Positions 7,941-16,743 of a DNA stretch of 64,000 bases are shown here, one piece after another. Source of the stretch: Akkermansiaceae bacterium (lineage in GTDB: Bacteria; Verrucomicrobiota; Verrucomicrobiia; Verrucomicrobiales; Akkermansiaceae). The first letter of the stretch is position 1, and every line of letters starts with the position of its first letter. Where the stretch lies: contig JACKQB010000004.1 in assembly GCA_024233115.1 (NCBI GenBank), forward strand, positions 603,367 through 667,366. The letters are read 5' to 3'. The notes under the pieces were generated by a model. That model saw nothing but the letters and a program-made list of their open reading frames with translations. It searched no databases and was not told the origin of the DNA. The position numbers and the translations under genes were made by a program.

Positions 7941-8247
7941 GATAATTAGATGGATGTTTCATGGATTGTTCGTTTCGGTGACATCGATGGGGGATTTGGC
8001 GGGTCGAGATTCCTGGCGTTGCATCAGTGCTGTTCGGTTTAGGTTTCCGTTGATCGATCTGGATTGCCCGTCTCCACCTGTCCGATGACTGAGCCACTCA
8101 TCCATGAATTTTTGTCACCTGGACTGGTTCGGTCGTGGCTCTGCGGTTTCCGGCACATTATTTCATGCAGGCGTGTGCTGAGAGGTGCGGTCGAGGTTCA
8201 TGGTTGGACATCGGTTTCAGGCGCTGGCATGGGAAGTGAGAATAGTT
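7935..8247. other. ORF-less cassette body, family D copy 1 (C17)
   Basis: This 313-bp body has a mini-ORF from ATG 7950 in the normal start position (MDVSWIVRFGDIDGGFGGSR..., about 30 residues). It stops at the TAG of CGGTTTAG. In copy 3 that stop is CTTGGG and the frame extends to 62 residues. Confidence 0.75.
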
Positions 8248-8365
8248 GCCGAACAAGGCGCTTCATCCGACCGTTAACCGCCCCACAGTTTGCCGCGATT
8301 GAGAGGTATCGACCATTCTTGATTTTCGACTGTTGACCCACCGGCGGTTGAGCTCTACGTTCGGC
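8248..8365 (+). repeat. attC-17
   Basis: Subfamily II; R'' GCCGAAC, R' GTTCGGC. Confidence 0.95.
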
Positions 8366-8374
8366 AATAATAAT

Positions 8375-8821
8375 ATGATCAGAAGAATCATCACTCGTAT
8401 TCGAAAGATGACCTTCGGGCTGAAGGGTATGTTCTTTTTCGGTTTGTTTGGTGGATCACTACTGACTGTTGCAATTATCTTTGGCTCTGATTTTGAAGAT
8501 GAAGCGACAGGCGAGATGATCACCCATAACCAGATGTGGGAGAGCGGTAGGGCGTATGAGGTATTAGCGACGGGATTGATTTTAGTTTGCTTGGCGTTGA
8601 TGATCTATTGCAGGAAGAAGGTCGTGCGTATTCTTATACCTCTCGCGCTTGCGAGCCTTTCACCATTGCATTATTTTGACACTGGGGAGCTGTGGACAAT
8701 GGATTTTTTTGCAGGAATCATAGCCGCTGTAATTATCTACATATACTTGAACAAGAGTCGTTGGGTTGAGTACTATTTTTCCAACAATGTGGCCGAACAA
8801 GTCGCTGCATCCGACCGCTAA
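8375..8821 (+). CDS. Hypothetical multi-pass membrane protein with attC tail (C18)
   Basis: The 148-residue product starts with a basic amphipathic stretch (IRRIITRIRKMTFGLKG). Four hydrophobic segments follow: MFFFGLFGGSLLTVAIIFG, VLATGLILVCLALMIY, ILIPLALASLSPLHYF and FFAGIIAAVIIYIYL. Its C-terminus after WVEYYFSNNV is the attC-encoded AEQVAASDR. The family is not recognised. Confidence 0.83.
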   Translation: MIRRIITRIRKMTFGLKGMFFFGLFGGSLLTVAIIFGSDFEDEATGEMITHNQMWESGRAYEVLATGLILVCLALMIYCRKKVVRILIPLALASLSPLHYFDTGELWTMDFFAGIIAAVIIYIYLNKSRWVEYYFSNNVAEQVAASDR

Positions 8822-8910
8822 CCGCGCTCGACTCCAGCTCGGTTTTACAGTAATCAATCGTTAATGCTTTTCGTCGGTTCTACAGTCGGCGGTTGAGCTA
8901 TACGTTCGGC
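8792..8910 (+). repeat. attC-18
   Basis: Subfamily I with a GAGCTATACG right arm; R'' GCCGAAC, R' GTTCGGC. Confidence 0.95.
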
Positions 8911-8922
8911 AATAATAATAAG

Positions 8923-9333
8923 ATGCGAAAATCAGTATTCATTTGGATAGCGGTATTTCTCTTCGTTGTTGGGGTTGGTTATTTGAGTAAGCCTGATCGT
9001 GGGGGGTTAGTAGGCTGTGGTCAGGTATTCGGGTTGCCTGAGATAGAGCAGCTTGAACTTGATACTAAGCCGCTGATGAGTTGGCAGCCGTTTGAATCAC
9101 CCAAGTATCGGTTTCATGCTTCTGATGCACAATTTGAGGCTTTAGATAGGATTCTCAGAAGCGAAGGCTATTCTGATTGGCAAGAGGGAGGTGTGAGTTT
9201 TGGCAGTATTTCACATGGCTGGACCTCTGACGAAGATTGGATCTATTGTAAGTCGTCGCATGAAGGGTATAATCTCTATTGGAGTTATAGCCGTACTCAA
9301 AAGCTTGTTTACGCAATTACATTTCCTCAATAA
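8923..9333 (+). CDS. Hypothetical membrane-anchored protein, copy 2 of 5 (C19)
   Basis: The 136-residue translation is identical to the product starting at 1798, and leader and attC are shared too. The cassette sits between C18 and a family H element. The neighbours differ from copy 1, so this is a copied cassette and not a larger duplicated block. Confidence 0.85.
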   Translation: MRKSVFIWIAVFLFVVGVGYLSKPDRGGLVGCGQVFGLPEIEQLELDTKPLMSWQPFESPKYRFHASDAQFEALDRILRSEGYSDWQEGGVSFGSISHGWTSDEDWIYCKSSHEGYNLYWSYSRTQKLVYAITFPQ

Positions 9334-9338
9334 ATGTG

Positions 9339-9454
9339 GCCGAACAAGGCGCTTCATCCGACCGTTAACCGTTCTCGACGCGCGCAGTTTGAGAGTGAAA
9401 GACCATTTTAGGTTTCTGACATTTACACACCGGCGGTTGAGCTCTACGTTCTGC
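9339..9454 (+). repeat. attC-19
   Basis: Subfamily II; R'' GCCGAAC, R' GTTCTGC. Confidence 0.95.
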
Positions 9455-9697
9455 AATAATAATTTTTTTGCCCAGCATGGTTGCCGTTGGTTCGCTTTCC
9501 CTGGCACATCAGATGAATGATTTCCCAGTTGATTATTCTGATCCCGCTCAGTTTACCTTTGTGAGCGGTGGCTTATCGTTCGTTCGCGCACATTTGCAGA
9601 GATTGAGACGGATGCCGCCCGAATGATTTGCAACGGAAATTTGGACAGAGTGCTGGACTATTCCTTGCGCGCTCGGGTTGATATGGGAATAATCTCC
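9449..9697. other. ORF-less cassette body, family H copy 1 (C20)
   Basis: This 249-bp body starts TTCTGCAATAATAATTTTTTTGCCC. It shares GATCCCGCTCAGTTTACC, TCGTTCGTTCGCGCACAT, GATTGAGACG and GAGTGCTGGACTATTCC with family E. Its start TTCTGC matches its R'' GCAGAAC exactly. Confidence 0.75.
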
Positions 9698-9816
9698 GCA
9701 GAACAAGTCGCTGCATCCGACCGTTAACCGTTCTCGACGCCACGGAGTTTTAGAGCGAAAGACCATTTAAGATTTATCTGAGTTTGACCGGACGGCGGTT
9801 GAGCTTTACGTTCGGC
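9698..9816 (+). repeat. attC-20
   Basis: Subfamily I; R'' GCAGAAC, R' GTTCGGC. Confidence 0.95.
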
Positions 9817-10127
9817 CATAATAAGAATGCACGCATTGTGTTGCATGTTGTCGCGTTGGTTAGATGAATGGGTTATTGGTTGATCATGGTCATCAGGTTC
9901 GATGCCGGATGTTCCTGCTGCCGCGCTCGCTCTACCTTGATCCATCGATGTCGGTTTATAGTTTGAGGGTGGTTTGATCCATGTTGCCCATCGGTTCTCT
10001 CCGTGATCGTTGCTCTGGTGTTTCCGGCTTCGGTCGACATGCCAGGCTAACGAACATGGCTAGATACGGTCGGTGTTAATGGTTGGACATCGGTTTGAGG
10101 TGCTGGTGATGGGTTATGAGAATAGTT
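9811..10127. other. ORF-less cassette body, family C copy 2 (C21)
   Basis: This 317-bp body appears identical to C14, including the 18-codon MHALCC mini-ORF (ATG 9827) and the 3' module. Confidence 0.78.
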
Positions 10128-10246
10128 GCCGAACAAGGCGCTTCATCCGACCGTTAACCGTCCGAGAGTTTGCGACGGGCGGCTTGCTGATGACCGTTTT
10201 TGGTTTGCGGCGGTTGACTCGGCGGCGGTTGAGCTCTACGTTCGGC
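10128..10246 (+). repeat. attC-21
   Basis: Subfamily II; R'' GCCGAAC, R' GTTCGGC. Confidence 0.95.
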
Positions 10247-10257
10247 AATAATAAGAA

Positions 10258-10584
10258 ATGATTACAAAGATATCAGGTGAATCTAAGACGCATCGCTGCT
10301 GGAATGGCAGAGATGATATTTCCCAGCACTATTTGGGAGGTGTGCCACATACTGAGCACAAGGTCTCATTGACGTTGACCTGGAAGAAGGAGAAGCAGTC
10401 GAAGTCACATCTTGTGGGGAAGTATGAACTCGATATGCCCAAGTTGCTTGCTGCTGGATTCATTCGCGAGGTAGACGATAAGTATCTTCTTCGCTTTCAG
10501 AGATCTGGCGGGATTATCGAGATTGCGATTAACCGAAGTTCGCCTGCATTTGTGCTAGAGAAGTTGCCATCCAGTTACAAATAA
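10258..10584 (+). CDS. Hypothetical soluble protein (C22)
   Basis: This 108-residue protein is basic, with no signal peptide or membrane segment. Predicted strands alternate with short loops (VSLTLTWKKEKQSKSHLVGK, LLRFQRSGGIIEIAINRSS). I do not recognise the family. It starts 11 bp after the core and ends just before R''. Confidence 0.78.
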   Translation: MITKISGESKTHRCWNGRDDISQHYLGGVPHTEHKVSLTLTWKKEKQSKSHLVGKYELDMPKLLAAGFIREVDDKYLLRFQRSGGIIEIAINRSSPAFVLEKLPSSYK

Positions 10585-10588
10585 CGTG

Positions 10589-10706
10589 GCCGAACAAGGC
10601 GCTTCATCCGACCGTTAACCGTCCCACAGTTTGCAGCGAGTGAGAGGTATTGGCCATTTCAGGTTTGCAGCGGTTGACCCGACGGCGGTTGAGCTATACG
10701 TTCGGC
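10589..10706 (+). repeat. attC-22
   Basis: Subfamily II with a GAGCTATACG right arm; R'' GCCGAAC, R' GTTCGGC. Confidence 0.95.
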
Positions 10707-10715
10707 AATAATAAG

Positions 10716-11075
10716 ATGAGACAAGCACTGCTACTATTTTTGACAGCGTTTTGTGTCGTTGGTCTGCTAACGACTTTGCTTCTTAGCGGCTACGCATCGA
10801 AGGATGTTCGTAGATTAACTACGATGGCGCTGAATGAGTCGCCCGATGAGATTGAGAGGCATAATCGCGTTTTGAAAGTTCAGCAGAGGGCGCTTAGATT
10901 TAGTGATTACTACTCGAATGTTCTGTCAGCAGGTTGGATGGTAGCTATCGGGGCGCTTCTGTATTCTTTGCGTCTCCTTAGAAGGTTTGAGAGGATCGCT
11001 GATCAGAATGCCACACTGAAGGCAGACCTTGAAGAGAAGAATGTGGCCGAACAAGTCGCTGCATCCGACCGCTAA
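10716..11075 (+). CDS. Hypothetical two-helix membrane protein with attC tail (C23)
   Basis: The 119-residue product has an N-terminal hydrophobic segment (ALLLFLTAFCVVGLLTTLLL) and a second near residues 70-87 (VLSAGWMVAIGALLYSL). They flank a charged loop of about 45 residues. The C-terminal helix (RLLRRFERIADQNATLKADL) looks coiled-coil-like and runs into the attC-encoded AEQVAASDR. The family is not recognised. Confidence 0.82.
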   Translation: MRQALLLFLTAFCVVGLLTTLLLSGYASKDVRRLTTMALNESPDEIERHNRVLKVQQRALRFSDYYSNVLSAGWMVAIGALLYSLRLLRRFERIADQNATLKADLEEKNVAEQVAASDR

Positions 11076-11163
11076 CCGCGCTCGACTTCCGCTCGGTCAG
11101 AGGCGAAAAACCGTTTGAGATTTATCACGTTTGACCCGACGGCGGTTGAGCTTTACGTTAGCC
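11046..11163 (+). repeat. attC-23
   Basis: Subfamily I; R'' GCCGAAC, R' GTTAGCC. Confidence 0.95.
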
Positions 11164-11179
11164 ATTAATAAGACCACAA

Positions 11180-11608
11180 ATGCACAATTTATCGATTATC
11201 GTAGGTATAGCACTACTCACTATAGTTACTCCCGCCTGTAAGAACGGTGGTTACTCGACTGGGTCTTCAGGTCTAGGGTTCGGTAACATGTACGTTGAAC
11301 ATCATTGGAGCAAGGATGGTCATAGACCGGAGGAGATCGATTGGGTCATAATTTGTGCAGAGATACCAGATAGCCAGAGCCACAAGGGAAGAACTGGTCA
11401 GTTGACGGTAGGATTTAAGGATGGAACAGTTCACGATTTTGTCCCTGCTAAGGGCAGTGTTACATGGTTGGCTCCAGGTATCGAACCGAGGAATATTCAA
11501 GTTGATGATTTACACATCTTCGTCAGACGAATTGAAGAGTTACAAGACGAGGTGGTCGATGTTAAATTTGATAGCCCCGAATCTTTAATCGACAGAACCA
11601 CAGAATAA
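11180..11608 (+). CDS. Hypothetical exported protein, possible lipoprotein (C24)
   Basis: The 142-residue product has a short hydrophobic N-terminus (IIVGIALLTIVTPAC) with a weak lipobox TPAC at Cys20. A glycine- and serine-rich linker follows (NGGYSTGSSGLGFGN). The mature part is strand-rich and contains HRPEEIDWVIICAE and LTVGFKDGTVHDFVPAKGSV. The leader is longer than usual (17 bp after the core). No family is recognised. Confidence 0.78.
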   Translation: MHNLSIIVGIALLTIVTPACKNGGYSTGSSGLGFGNMYVEHHWSKDGHRPEEIDWVIICAEIPDSQSHKGRTGQLTVGFKDGTVHDFVPAKGSVTWLAPGIEPRNIQVDDLHIFVRRIEELQDEVVDVKFDSPESLIDRTTE

Positions 11609-11612
11609 TTTG

Positions 11613-11728
11613 GGCTAACAAGTCGAAGCATCCGACCGTTAACCGTTCGCAATCCGAGAACTTTAAGAGTTAAAACCACGAATGATTTGCGACTGTTTTA
11701 CACGCGGCGGTTGTTCTTTACGTTCGGC
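11613..11728 (+). repeat. attC-24
   Basis: Subfamily IV; R'' GGCTAAC, R' GTTCGGC. Confidence 0.94.
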
Positions 11729-11742
11729 TATAATAATAAGAC

Positions 11743-12021
11743 ATGATCGCACGTCACACCGAGATAGTAGAAGCCATCAAGACAGAGTATGGTGTATTAG
11801 TCCGTGAGGCATACCACGGCCATCCCAAAGGTGTATCGAACATTTACCTACTAAGCGATGATGGCATTTTGTGGGAGGCGGAGTTGCCCATGTATGGAGA
11901 TGTATATGCAAATCCCATTATTGTGGAAGGGGACTTCTTTAGATGTGCTAGTTGGGGAGGTATGACGTGTAGCGTTTCTCTGGAGACGGGGAAGATCGTT
12001 GAGAGCATTCTTACCAAATAA
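11743..12021 (+). CDS. Hypothetical soluble protein, copy 1 of 2 (C25)
   Basis: This 92-residue protein has a helical start (HTEIVEAIKTEYGVLVREAY) and then short strands (IYLLSDDGILWEAELP, GMTCSVSLETGKIVE). The later part is reminiscent of a single beta-propeller-like blade, but the family is not recognised. An identical cassette lies at 37739-38153. Confidence 0.78.
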   Translation: MIARHTEIVEAIKTEYGVLVREAYHGHPKGVSNIYLLSDDGILWEAELPMYGDVYANPIIVEGDFFRCASWGGMTCSVSLETGKIVESILTK

Positions 12022-12025
12022 TCTT

Positions 12026-12143
12026 GCCGAACAAGGCGCTTCATCCGACCGTTAACCGCCCCACAGTTTGCAGCGAGTGAGAGGTATTGACCATTTCAGG
12101 TTTGTGGCGGTTGACTCACCGGCGGTTGAGCTCTACGTTAGCC
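12026..12143 (+). repeat. attC-25
   Basis: Subfamily II; R'' GCCGAAC, R' GTTAGCC. Confidence 0.95.
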
Positions 12144-12155
12144 AATAATAAGAAA

Positions 12156-12563
12156 ATGAAATCACTATTCTACGCCCTAATAATGTTCTTTGCCGTATCA
12201 GCAGTATCTCATGCGGATTTTGCTGCACGATACAAGGTGCAAATCGAGTTTGAAGGCCCTAAATACAAATGGCACAGAACGGTAAAATTTCGTGATGACT
12301 TTCATTTCTTTCTAGATAATGCCCCTCTGAAGAAGGGTTACGCTGTTGGTTCTATTGCTGGAGTGGTCTATCCGAAGAAGGGCAAGCTATATTGCACCAT
12401 TTCGATGTGGGCTAGCAAGAAGCTCAAGAGCGAAGAAACTGGTAATTCTTACTCGATAGGCGAAGTAAAATTTTTAGCTGTGCCCAAATCCCTGAAGTTC
12501 GATATCCCCATGTCTGACAAGAGTGGTTTCAAGAAGTGCACAGTCACCCTAATCCCCAAATAA
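12156..12563 (+). CDS. Hypothetical exported protein, copy 1 of 3 (C26)
   Basis: The 135-residue product has a textbook signal peptide (SLFYALIMFFAVSAVSHA, cleavage before DFAARY). The basic, strand-rich mature domain contains YKWHRTVKFRDDFHFFLDN and ends KKCTVTLIPK. Two later copies (17190 and a partial one at 63896) differ by a few residues, so they are diverging homologues rather than fresh duplicates. No family is recognised. Confidence 0.83.
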   Translation: MKSLFYALIMFFAVSAVSHADFAARYKVQIEFEGPKYKWHRTVKFRDDFHFFLDNAPLKKGYAVGSIAGVVYPKKGKLYCTISMWASKKLKSEETGNSYSIGEVKFLAVPKSLKFDIPMSDKSGFKKCTVTLIPK

Positions 12564-12567
12564 TTTA

Positions 12568-12686
12568 GGCTAACAAGGCGCTTCATCCGACCGTTAACCG
12601 TCCGCGAGTTTGTTTCGGGCGGCTTGCTTATGACCATTTTTGGTTTGTGACGGTTGACTCGGCGGCGGTTGAGCTCTACGTTCGGC
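12568..12686 (+). repeat. attC-26
   Basis: Subfamily II; R'' GGCTAAC, R' GTTCGGC. Confidence 0.95.
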
Positions 12687-12709
12687 AATAATAAAAACGC
12701 ATACTAACA

Positions 12710-13075
12710 ATGAGTGGTAAATTTAGAATGTTTCGGTTTACAGCACACCTTTTGACTCTATCCTTTTTGCTATACTTAGCGTATGAGGGATGGGATGCAT
12801 ATAGGGTTACATCTCAAGTTGAGGCAATAGCAGATTATGATTCTAAAGCGGTTCAGGAGCGATTTATACGTGAGGTTGGCAAGGAATACACAATTCATAT
12901 GCATACAGAAGTTGTCTCAATGTGCAGTATGGCGGCGAGTAATCGCGAGCTTAACAAGGTTACTATGATCTCTAATCTGAGGCATACGAAGGAGATTGGT
13001 GTGTTCGCCATGTGTGTTGCCTTTTTACAAGGATTGATGTTGCTGAGGTCATGCAAAAGTCATTCTGAAAACTAA
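12710..13075 (+). CDS. Hypothetical membrane protein, copy 1 of 2 (C27)
   Basis: The 121-residue product has an N-terminal helix (AHLLTLSFLLYLAYEGW) and a C-terminal helix (IGVFAMCVAFLQGLMLL). They enclose about 60 mostly hydrophilic residues (VEAIADYDSKAVQERFIREV). The leader is long (AATAATAAAAACGCATACTAACA, 24 bp after the core). The second copy starts at 39813. No family is recognised. Confidence 0.8.
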   Translation: MSGKFRMFRFTAHLLTLSFLLYLAYEGWDAYRVTSQVEAIADYDSKAVQERFIREVGKEYTIHMHTEVVSMCSMAASNRELNKVTMISNLRHTKEIGVFAMCVAFLQGLMLLRSCKSHSEN

Positions 13076-13095
13076 CATGTTTTGCGATAAATGTG

Positions 13096-13214
13096 GCCGA
13101 ACAAGTCGCTGCATCCGACCGCTAACCGCGCTCGACTCCAGCTCGGGTTTACACGAATTGACCGTTTAGAGCCTTTCACCATTTACGAGGCGGCGGTTGA
13201 GCTTTACGTTCGGT
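13096..13214 (+). repeat. attC-27
   Basis: Subfamily I; R'' GCCGAAC, R' GTTCGGT. Confidence 0.95.
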
Positions 13215-13435
13215 AATAATAAGAAAAATGAAAAACACATACATAATAGTTATATTGAGCGTCATCATAAGCCCTCTTTTGATGGCAGAGCTAATACCTT
13301 TAAATAGTAATCCCAATGTAAATAAGGTATGGGAGATTGATGAGAAAATCATCAAAAAGAAGTCGAGGTATAATCCTCTCACAGATAAGGCTCCACCAAA
13401 GGATATATCTTCGATTTCCAAGATTGCGTTGGCAC

Positions 13436-13443
13436 ACCTGCGG
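13436..13443. repeat. Target-site duplication, IS copy 1 (left)
   Basis: ACCTGCGG, repeated at 14871-14878. Confidence 0.95.
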
Positions 13444-13486
13444 GGTAGTGTAAATATTTGTCTGTAAAAGCTGCTATACCCTGACC

Positions 13487-13539
13487 CCGCCGCAACGGCA
13501 GGCGATGGAGCGTAGCGGAATCGGCTGCCGTTGCGGCGG
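13487..13539 (+). terminator. Strong hairpin inside the left end of IS copy 1
   Basis: CCGCCGCAACGGCAG pairs perfectly with CTGCCGTTGCGGCGG, and an inner CGAT/ATCG extends it. It lies between the IS end and the transposase, where it could block transcription or translation entering from outside. There is no T-run, so a classical terminator is not assured. Confidence 0.5.
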
Positions 13540-13618
13540 CGCGCCATCCCCCCTCAGGGGTTGCCAGCGTCCGCCCAATGCTTTTGAATGAAGGTTCTAA
13601 CACAACCAAACAAAAGCA

Positions 13619-14791
13619 ATGAACGAACAGACACATCCTAGCCATAACGACGAAATCATCAACCTTCTTCTCGCCGACGGACTCGAAAACAGTCTCTCAA
13701 AGATCGCTGAACTCCTCATGAACACCGCCATGCTGCTTGAGCGCATCCACCACATCGGAGCCGCCCCCTATGAAAGGGACGCCGTTGAGCGCAATGGATA
13801 TGCCAACGGTTTCAAGCCGAGGTCCTTCCAGACTGCCGTAGGCAAAATCAACCTGCAGGTTCCCCAGGTTCGTGACAGTGACACGACATTCCGCACCTCA
13901 CTGCTTGAGAAGGGTTCGCGCAGTGACCGATCACTCAAGGCCGCCATCGCCACCATGTATGTGCAGGGAGTCAGTACACGCCGTGTCACCCAGGTCATGA
14001 AGGGACTTTGCGGCTTTGACGTTTCATCAGCACAGGTCTCCAAGCTCACCTCTGAGCTTGATGCCGAGTTCAAAAAATGGCGTTCACGCCCTCTACCCGA
14101 AGTCGCCTATCTGCTGCTCGACGCCACCTACTACAAGGTCCGCATCGACGGCACTGTAAGGGATTGCGCCACCTTGAAAGCCATCGGGGTGAGACGTGAC
14201 GACGGCAAACGCATGATCCTTGGCGTCTCCTGCGCCCTCTCCGAGGCAGAGATTCATTGGCGAGAGTTCCTGACCGACCTCAAGGAGCGCGGCATCGGCA
14301 TTCCCGACATGATCACATCCGATGCACACACAGGTCTCAGGGCAGCCCTCAAAGCCACGTTCAATGCCAGTCCGTGGCAACGCTGCCAGTTCCACCTTCA
14401 GCAGAACGCCCAGAACTACATCACCAAACAGCACCTCAAAAGCAAGGTCGCGGCAGATCTGCGAGCCGTTTTCAATGCAGACAGTCGGGAGCACGCAGAA
14501 GAACGCCTCAAGGACTTCGTCAACACTTATCGCAAAGACCAGCCAAAGCTCGCAGCCTGGGCCGAAGAGAACATTCCTGAAGGTTTTGCCGTGTTTACCT
14601 TGCCTGAGGCACATCGCAAGCGCTTGCGCACATCCAATGCCTGCGAAACACTCAACAGCCAGATCAAACGCCGCACTCGGGTCGTCGGACTCTTTCCAAA
14701 CGAAGACTCGCTACTGCGGCTCGTGACCGCTGTATTGGTCGAAATCTCCGAGACTTGGGAAACAGGAAAATCCTACCTCAAGCTCAACTAA
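13619..14791 (+). CDS. IS256-family (mutator-type) transposase
   Basis: This 390-residue DDE transposase catalyses transposition of the surrounding IS. The likely catalytic triad is D168 (LLLDATYYKV), D235 (ITSDAHTGL) and E343 (NACETLNSQIKRR). The RCQFHLQQN motif (C256, H259) between the second D and the E is typical of the family. It is full length and intact. The ATG follows ACACAACCAAACAAAAGCA with no Shine-Dalgarno. Confidence 0.95.
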   Translation: MNEQTHPSHNDEIINLLLADGLENSLSKIAELLMNTAMLLERIHHIGAAPYERDAVERNGYANGFKPRSFQTAVGKINLQVPQVRDSDTTFRTSLLEKGSRSDRSLKAAIATMYVQGVSTRRVTQVMKGLCGFDVSSAQVSKLTSELDAEFKKWRSRPLPEVAYLLLDATYYKVRIDGTVRDCATLKAIGVRRDDGKRMILGVSCALSEAEIHWREFLTDLKERGIGIPDMITSDAHTGLRAALKATFNASPWQRCQFHLQQNAQNYITKQHLKSKVAADLRAVFNADSREHAEERLKDFVNTYRKDQPKLAAWAEENIPEGFAVFTLPEAHRKRLRTSNACETLNSQIKRRTRVVGLFPNEDSLLRLVTAVLVEISETWETGKSYLKLN

Positions 14792-14870
14792 CAAAAAAAC
14801 AAACAGAAACAAAAACCGAATCTTCAACAAAAGCCATCAGCCACTTTTACAGAAAAAACATTGCGCGGCC

Positions 14871-14878
14871 ACCTGCGG
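14871..14878. repeat. Target-site duplication, IS copy 1 (right)
   Basis: ACCTGCGG, matching 13436-13443. Confidence 0.95.
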
Positions 14879-15129
14879 AAGAGAGATCCTTCACAAAGCT
14901 ATATTGTGTGGTCGATTACTTTACAGCCAGTAGAGCATTTATATGAGCCCAAAGATAAGAGAGAGCAGCCTATATATTGGTACTACGTTGTTACGGCACA
15001 GAATCGTGATGGGCGGAAACTATTAGGGGATATGTTTGCGAGCAAAGACATTGTCATCATTTTGCTCGATGGAACGGTAGTGCCTTTATCGAAGCGCAAA
15101 TGGGACGAGACGGTTTCTCCAAAAAAGTG

Positions 15130-15246
15130 ACCGAACAAGTCGCTGCATCCGACCGCTAACCGCGCTCGACTCCAGCCGGTTTTACACATAGAGACATTTT
15201 CCGCCGATTGCGGTTTTACAGACGGCGGTTGAGCTATACGTTCGAT
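15130..15246 (+). repeat. attC-28
   Basis: Subfamily I with a GAGCTATACG right arm; R'' ACCGAAC, R' GTTCGAT. Confidence 0.95.
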
Positions 15247-15561
15247 AATTATTGATTCTTCGTGTTCAGTATTGCCCTGGAGCATCGCCGATATGCCGTT
15301 ATTGATGTATGATTTTGGATCGATGAACGCTTCCGGGAACGGCTTGAGTTTCCAGCTCATTTGAATCGATATTGATGGATTGGTGCTCGTTCGCTGCCAT
15401 TGATAACATTTTAGAAGAATCTCTCGTGAATGGTTTGGATTGGTTTCGCATTCCGTTTTCGGTGTGATGCACGATTCGATTCACGCGGCGGTGATGGACA
15501 CATCGAATGGTTCAGGATCTTCGTTACCCACGGCAGTTTTCAGGCGCATTGATCTGTGTAG
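15241..15561. other. ORF-less cassette body, family A copy 3 (C29)
   Basis: This is again 321 bp. The terminal hairpin is GATCTGTGTAGATC. Local substitutions include GGAGCATCGCC and TGGTGCTCGTT. Confidence 0.8.
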
Positions 15562-15680
15562 ATCGAACAAGGCGATGCATCCGACCCGTTACCGGTTAAT
15601 AGTCGGGCATCTGTTCCGGAGCGTATATCTATTTTCGGTATTTTAACATTGTTCGTAGGCGGTTGATCTTTACGTTCGGC
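15562..15680 (+). repeat. attC-29
   Basis: Subfamily IIIa; R'' ATCGAAC, R' GTTCGGC. Confidence 0.93.
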
Positions 15681-15691
15681 AATAATTAGAA

Positions 15692-16054
15692 ATGAATCGC
15701 ATGGAACCATTCCCCGAAGATCACGATCTGGTATCATTTTTTGAGCATGCACCTGATGTGGAGGCCGCGAGCACACCATGGTTCTATAACTGTATTACAT
15801 TTCGTGGCAGCAAGGGCGATATTCATTATATGGTAAGATTGCAACCCGCTGATGGTGAATGTGAGATCAGTATTTATACCGATGATCAGAGGCTGTTTGA
15901 TACTCATATATTTGAGATTCAAGGTGTGACGATACAGCAGAATCCCAATGAAGCGGTTATGATGTTCACGTTTCCTACTGATAGCGCCAGAGGTTTGCTC
16001 AAGTTACGATTAAGACCTCATTTATCTGTGGAATGGCCATTCGACCGTAGCTAA
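15692..16054 (+). CDS. Hypothetical soluble acidic protein, copy 1 of 2 (C30)
   Basis: The 120-residue acidic protein has no export signal. Its sequence is alpha/beta-like: EDHDLVSFFEHAPDVEAAST, PWFYNCITFRGSKGDIHYMV, ISIYTDDQRLFDTHIFEI and LLKLRLRPHLSVEW. I do not recognise the family. The second copy (19708) encodes the same protein with a silent ACA/ACG difference. Confidence 0.78.
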   Translation: MNRMEPFPEDHDLVSFFEHAPDVEAASTPWFYNCITFRGSKGDIHYMVRLQPADGECEISIYTDDQRLFDTHIFEIQGVTIQQNPNEAVMMFTFPTDSARGLLKLRLRPHLSVEWPFDRS

Positions 16055-16062
16055 GAATAGTG

Positions 16063-16181
16063 GCCGAACAAGGCGCTTCATCCGACCGTTAACCGTCCCA
16101 CAGTTTGCCGCGGGCGGCTTGCTTTTGACCGTTTTCGGTTTGCGGCGGTTGACTCACCGGCGGTTGAGCTCTACGTTCGGC
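16063..16181 (+). repeat. attC-30
   Basis: Subfamily II; R'' GCCGAAC, R' GTTCGGC. Confidence 0.95.
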
Positions 16182-16192
16182 AATAATAAAAA

Positions 16193-16624
16193 ATGAAGTG
16201 GGACCCGTCAGAAGTATTCGTAAATTCTATCGCGCTGACACCCGTGAGAGTGCTCGCTGTATGGGTGGCCGGTAGTATCGGCGCATTTATACCTGTTTTT
16301 ATTGGTGGTGGGTTTGAAGCTCTGGAATTACTAGCGTGGCAGGTTCTATTTTTCCCCTTCTATTTGGTCATAGTAGCATTTTTCAGTGGTTGGTGGGGTT
16401 TGGTTGCAGTCCCGCTAATTATGGTTTTTGCCTACAAGTTGATCCGATTTATGACTAACGATAATACTGGTTCTGATTTAATGGTCATACTGTCGTTGTC
16501 CTTCTTTATAACTATTAGAGTCGGCTATCATAGTAGTGCAGTGATAACCTCTATTTTGGCAGTCATAATCTTGGGTGTGACATATTGGCTGACAAGGCGT
16601 GACCGTGAGATTTATCCAGAATAG
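16193..16624 (+). CDS. Hypothetical multi-pass membrane protein (C31)
   Basis: The 143-residue product has hydrophobic segments at about residues 21-38 (VAGSIGAFIPVFIGGGF), 45-65 (LLAWQVLFFPFYLVIVAFF), 68-85 (WWGLVAVPLIMVFAYKL) and in the C-terminal third (VILSLSFFITIRV and ITSILAVIILGVTYWL). It ends LTRRDREIYPE, three bases before R''. The family is not recognised. Confidence 0.82.
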   Translation: MKWDPSEVFVNSIALTPVRVLAVWVAGSIGAFIPVFIGGGFEALELLAWQVLFFPFYLVIVAFFSGWWGLVAVPLIMVFAYKLIRFMTNDNTGSDLMVILSLSFFITIRVGYHSSAVITSILAVIILGVTYWLTRRDREIYPE

Positions 16625-16626
16625 TG

Positions 16627-16743
16627 GCCGAACAAGTCGCTGCATCCGACCGTTAACCGTCCTCGACGCGCGGAGTTTTAGAGCGAAAAACCATTTTAGA
16701 TTTATCAAGTTTGACCCGGCGGCGGTTGAGCTCTACGTTCGAT
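16627..16743 (+). repeat. attC-31
   Basis: Subfamily I left arm with a GAGCTCTACG right arm; R'' GCCGAAC, R' GTTCGAT. Confidence 0.95.

Larger units (their letters stand above)
13444..14870 (+). mobile_element. IS256-family insertion sequence, copy 1
   Basis: This 1427-bp element has imperfect ends of about 31 bp. The left end reads GGTAGTGTAAATATTTGTCT, and the right end read inward begins GGCCGCGCAATGTTTTTTCT. Both continue into CTGTAAAAG. It creates an 8-bp duplication, as IS256-family elements do. It is visibly more G+C-rich than the cassettes. The three copies in the window have the same length and identical transposases. Confidence 0.95.
13228..15130 (+). pseudogene. Exported-protein gene split by IS256-family insertion (C28)
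   Basis: Removing the IS (13444-14870) and one copy of the ACCTGCGG duplication joins 13228-13443 to 14879-15130 in frame. The restored product is 155 residues. It has a signal peptide (NTYIIVILSVIISPLLMA), a central KIALAHLRKRDPSQSYIVWS across the junction, and a C-terminal DIVIILLDGTVVPLS. The cassette start TTCGGT matches its R'' ACCGAAC, so both halves belong to one cassette. The family is not recognised. The 5' half alone would give a 79-residue truncated product. Confidence 0.88.
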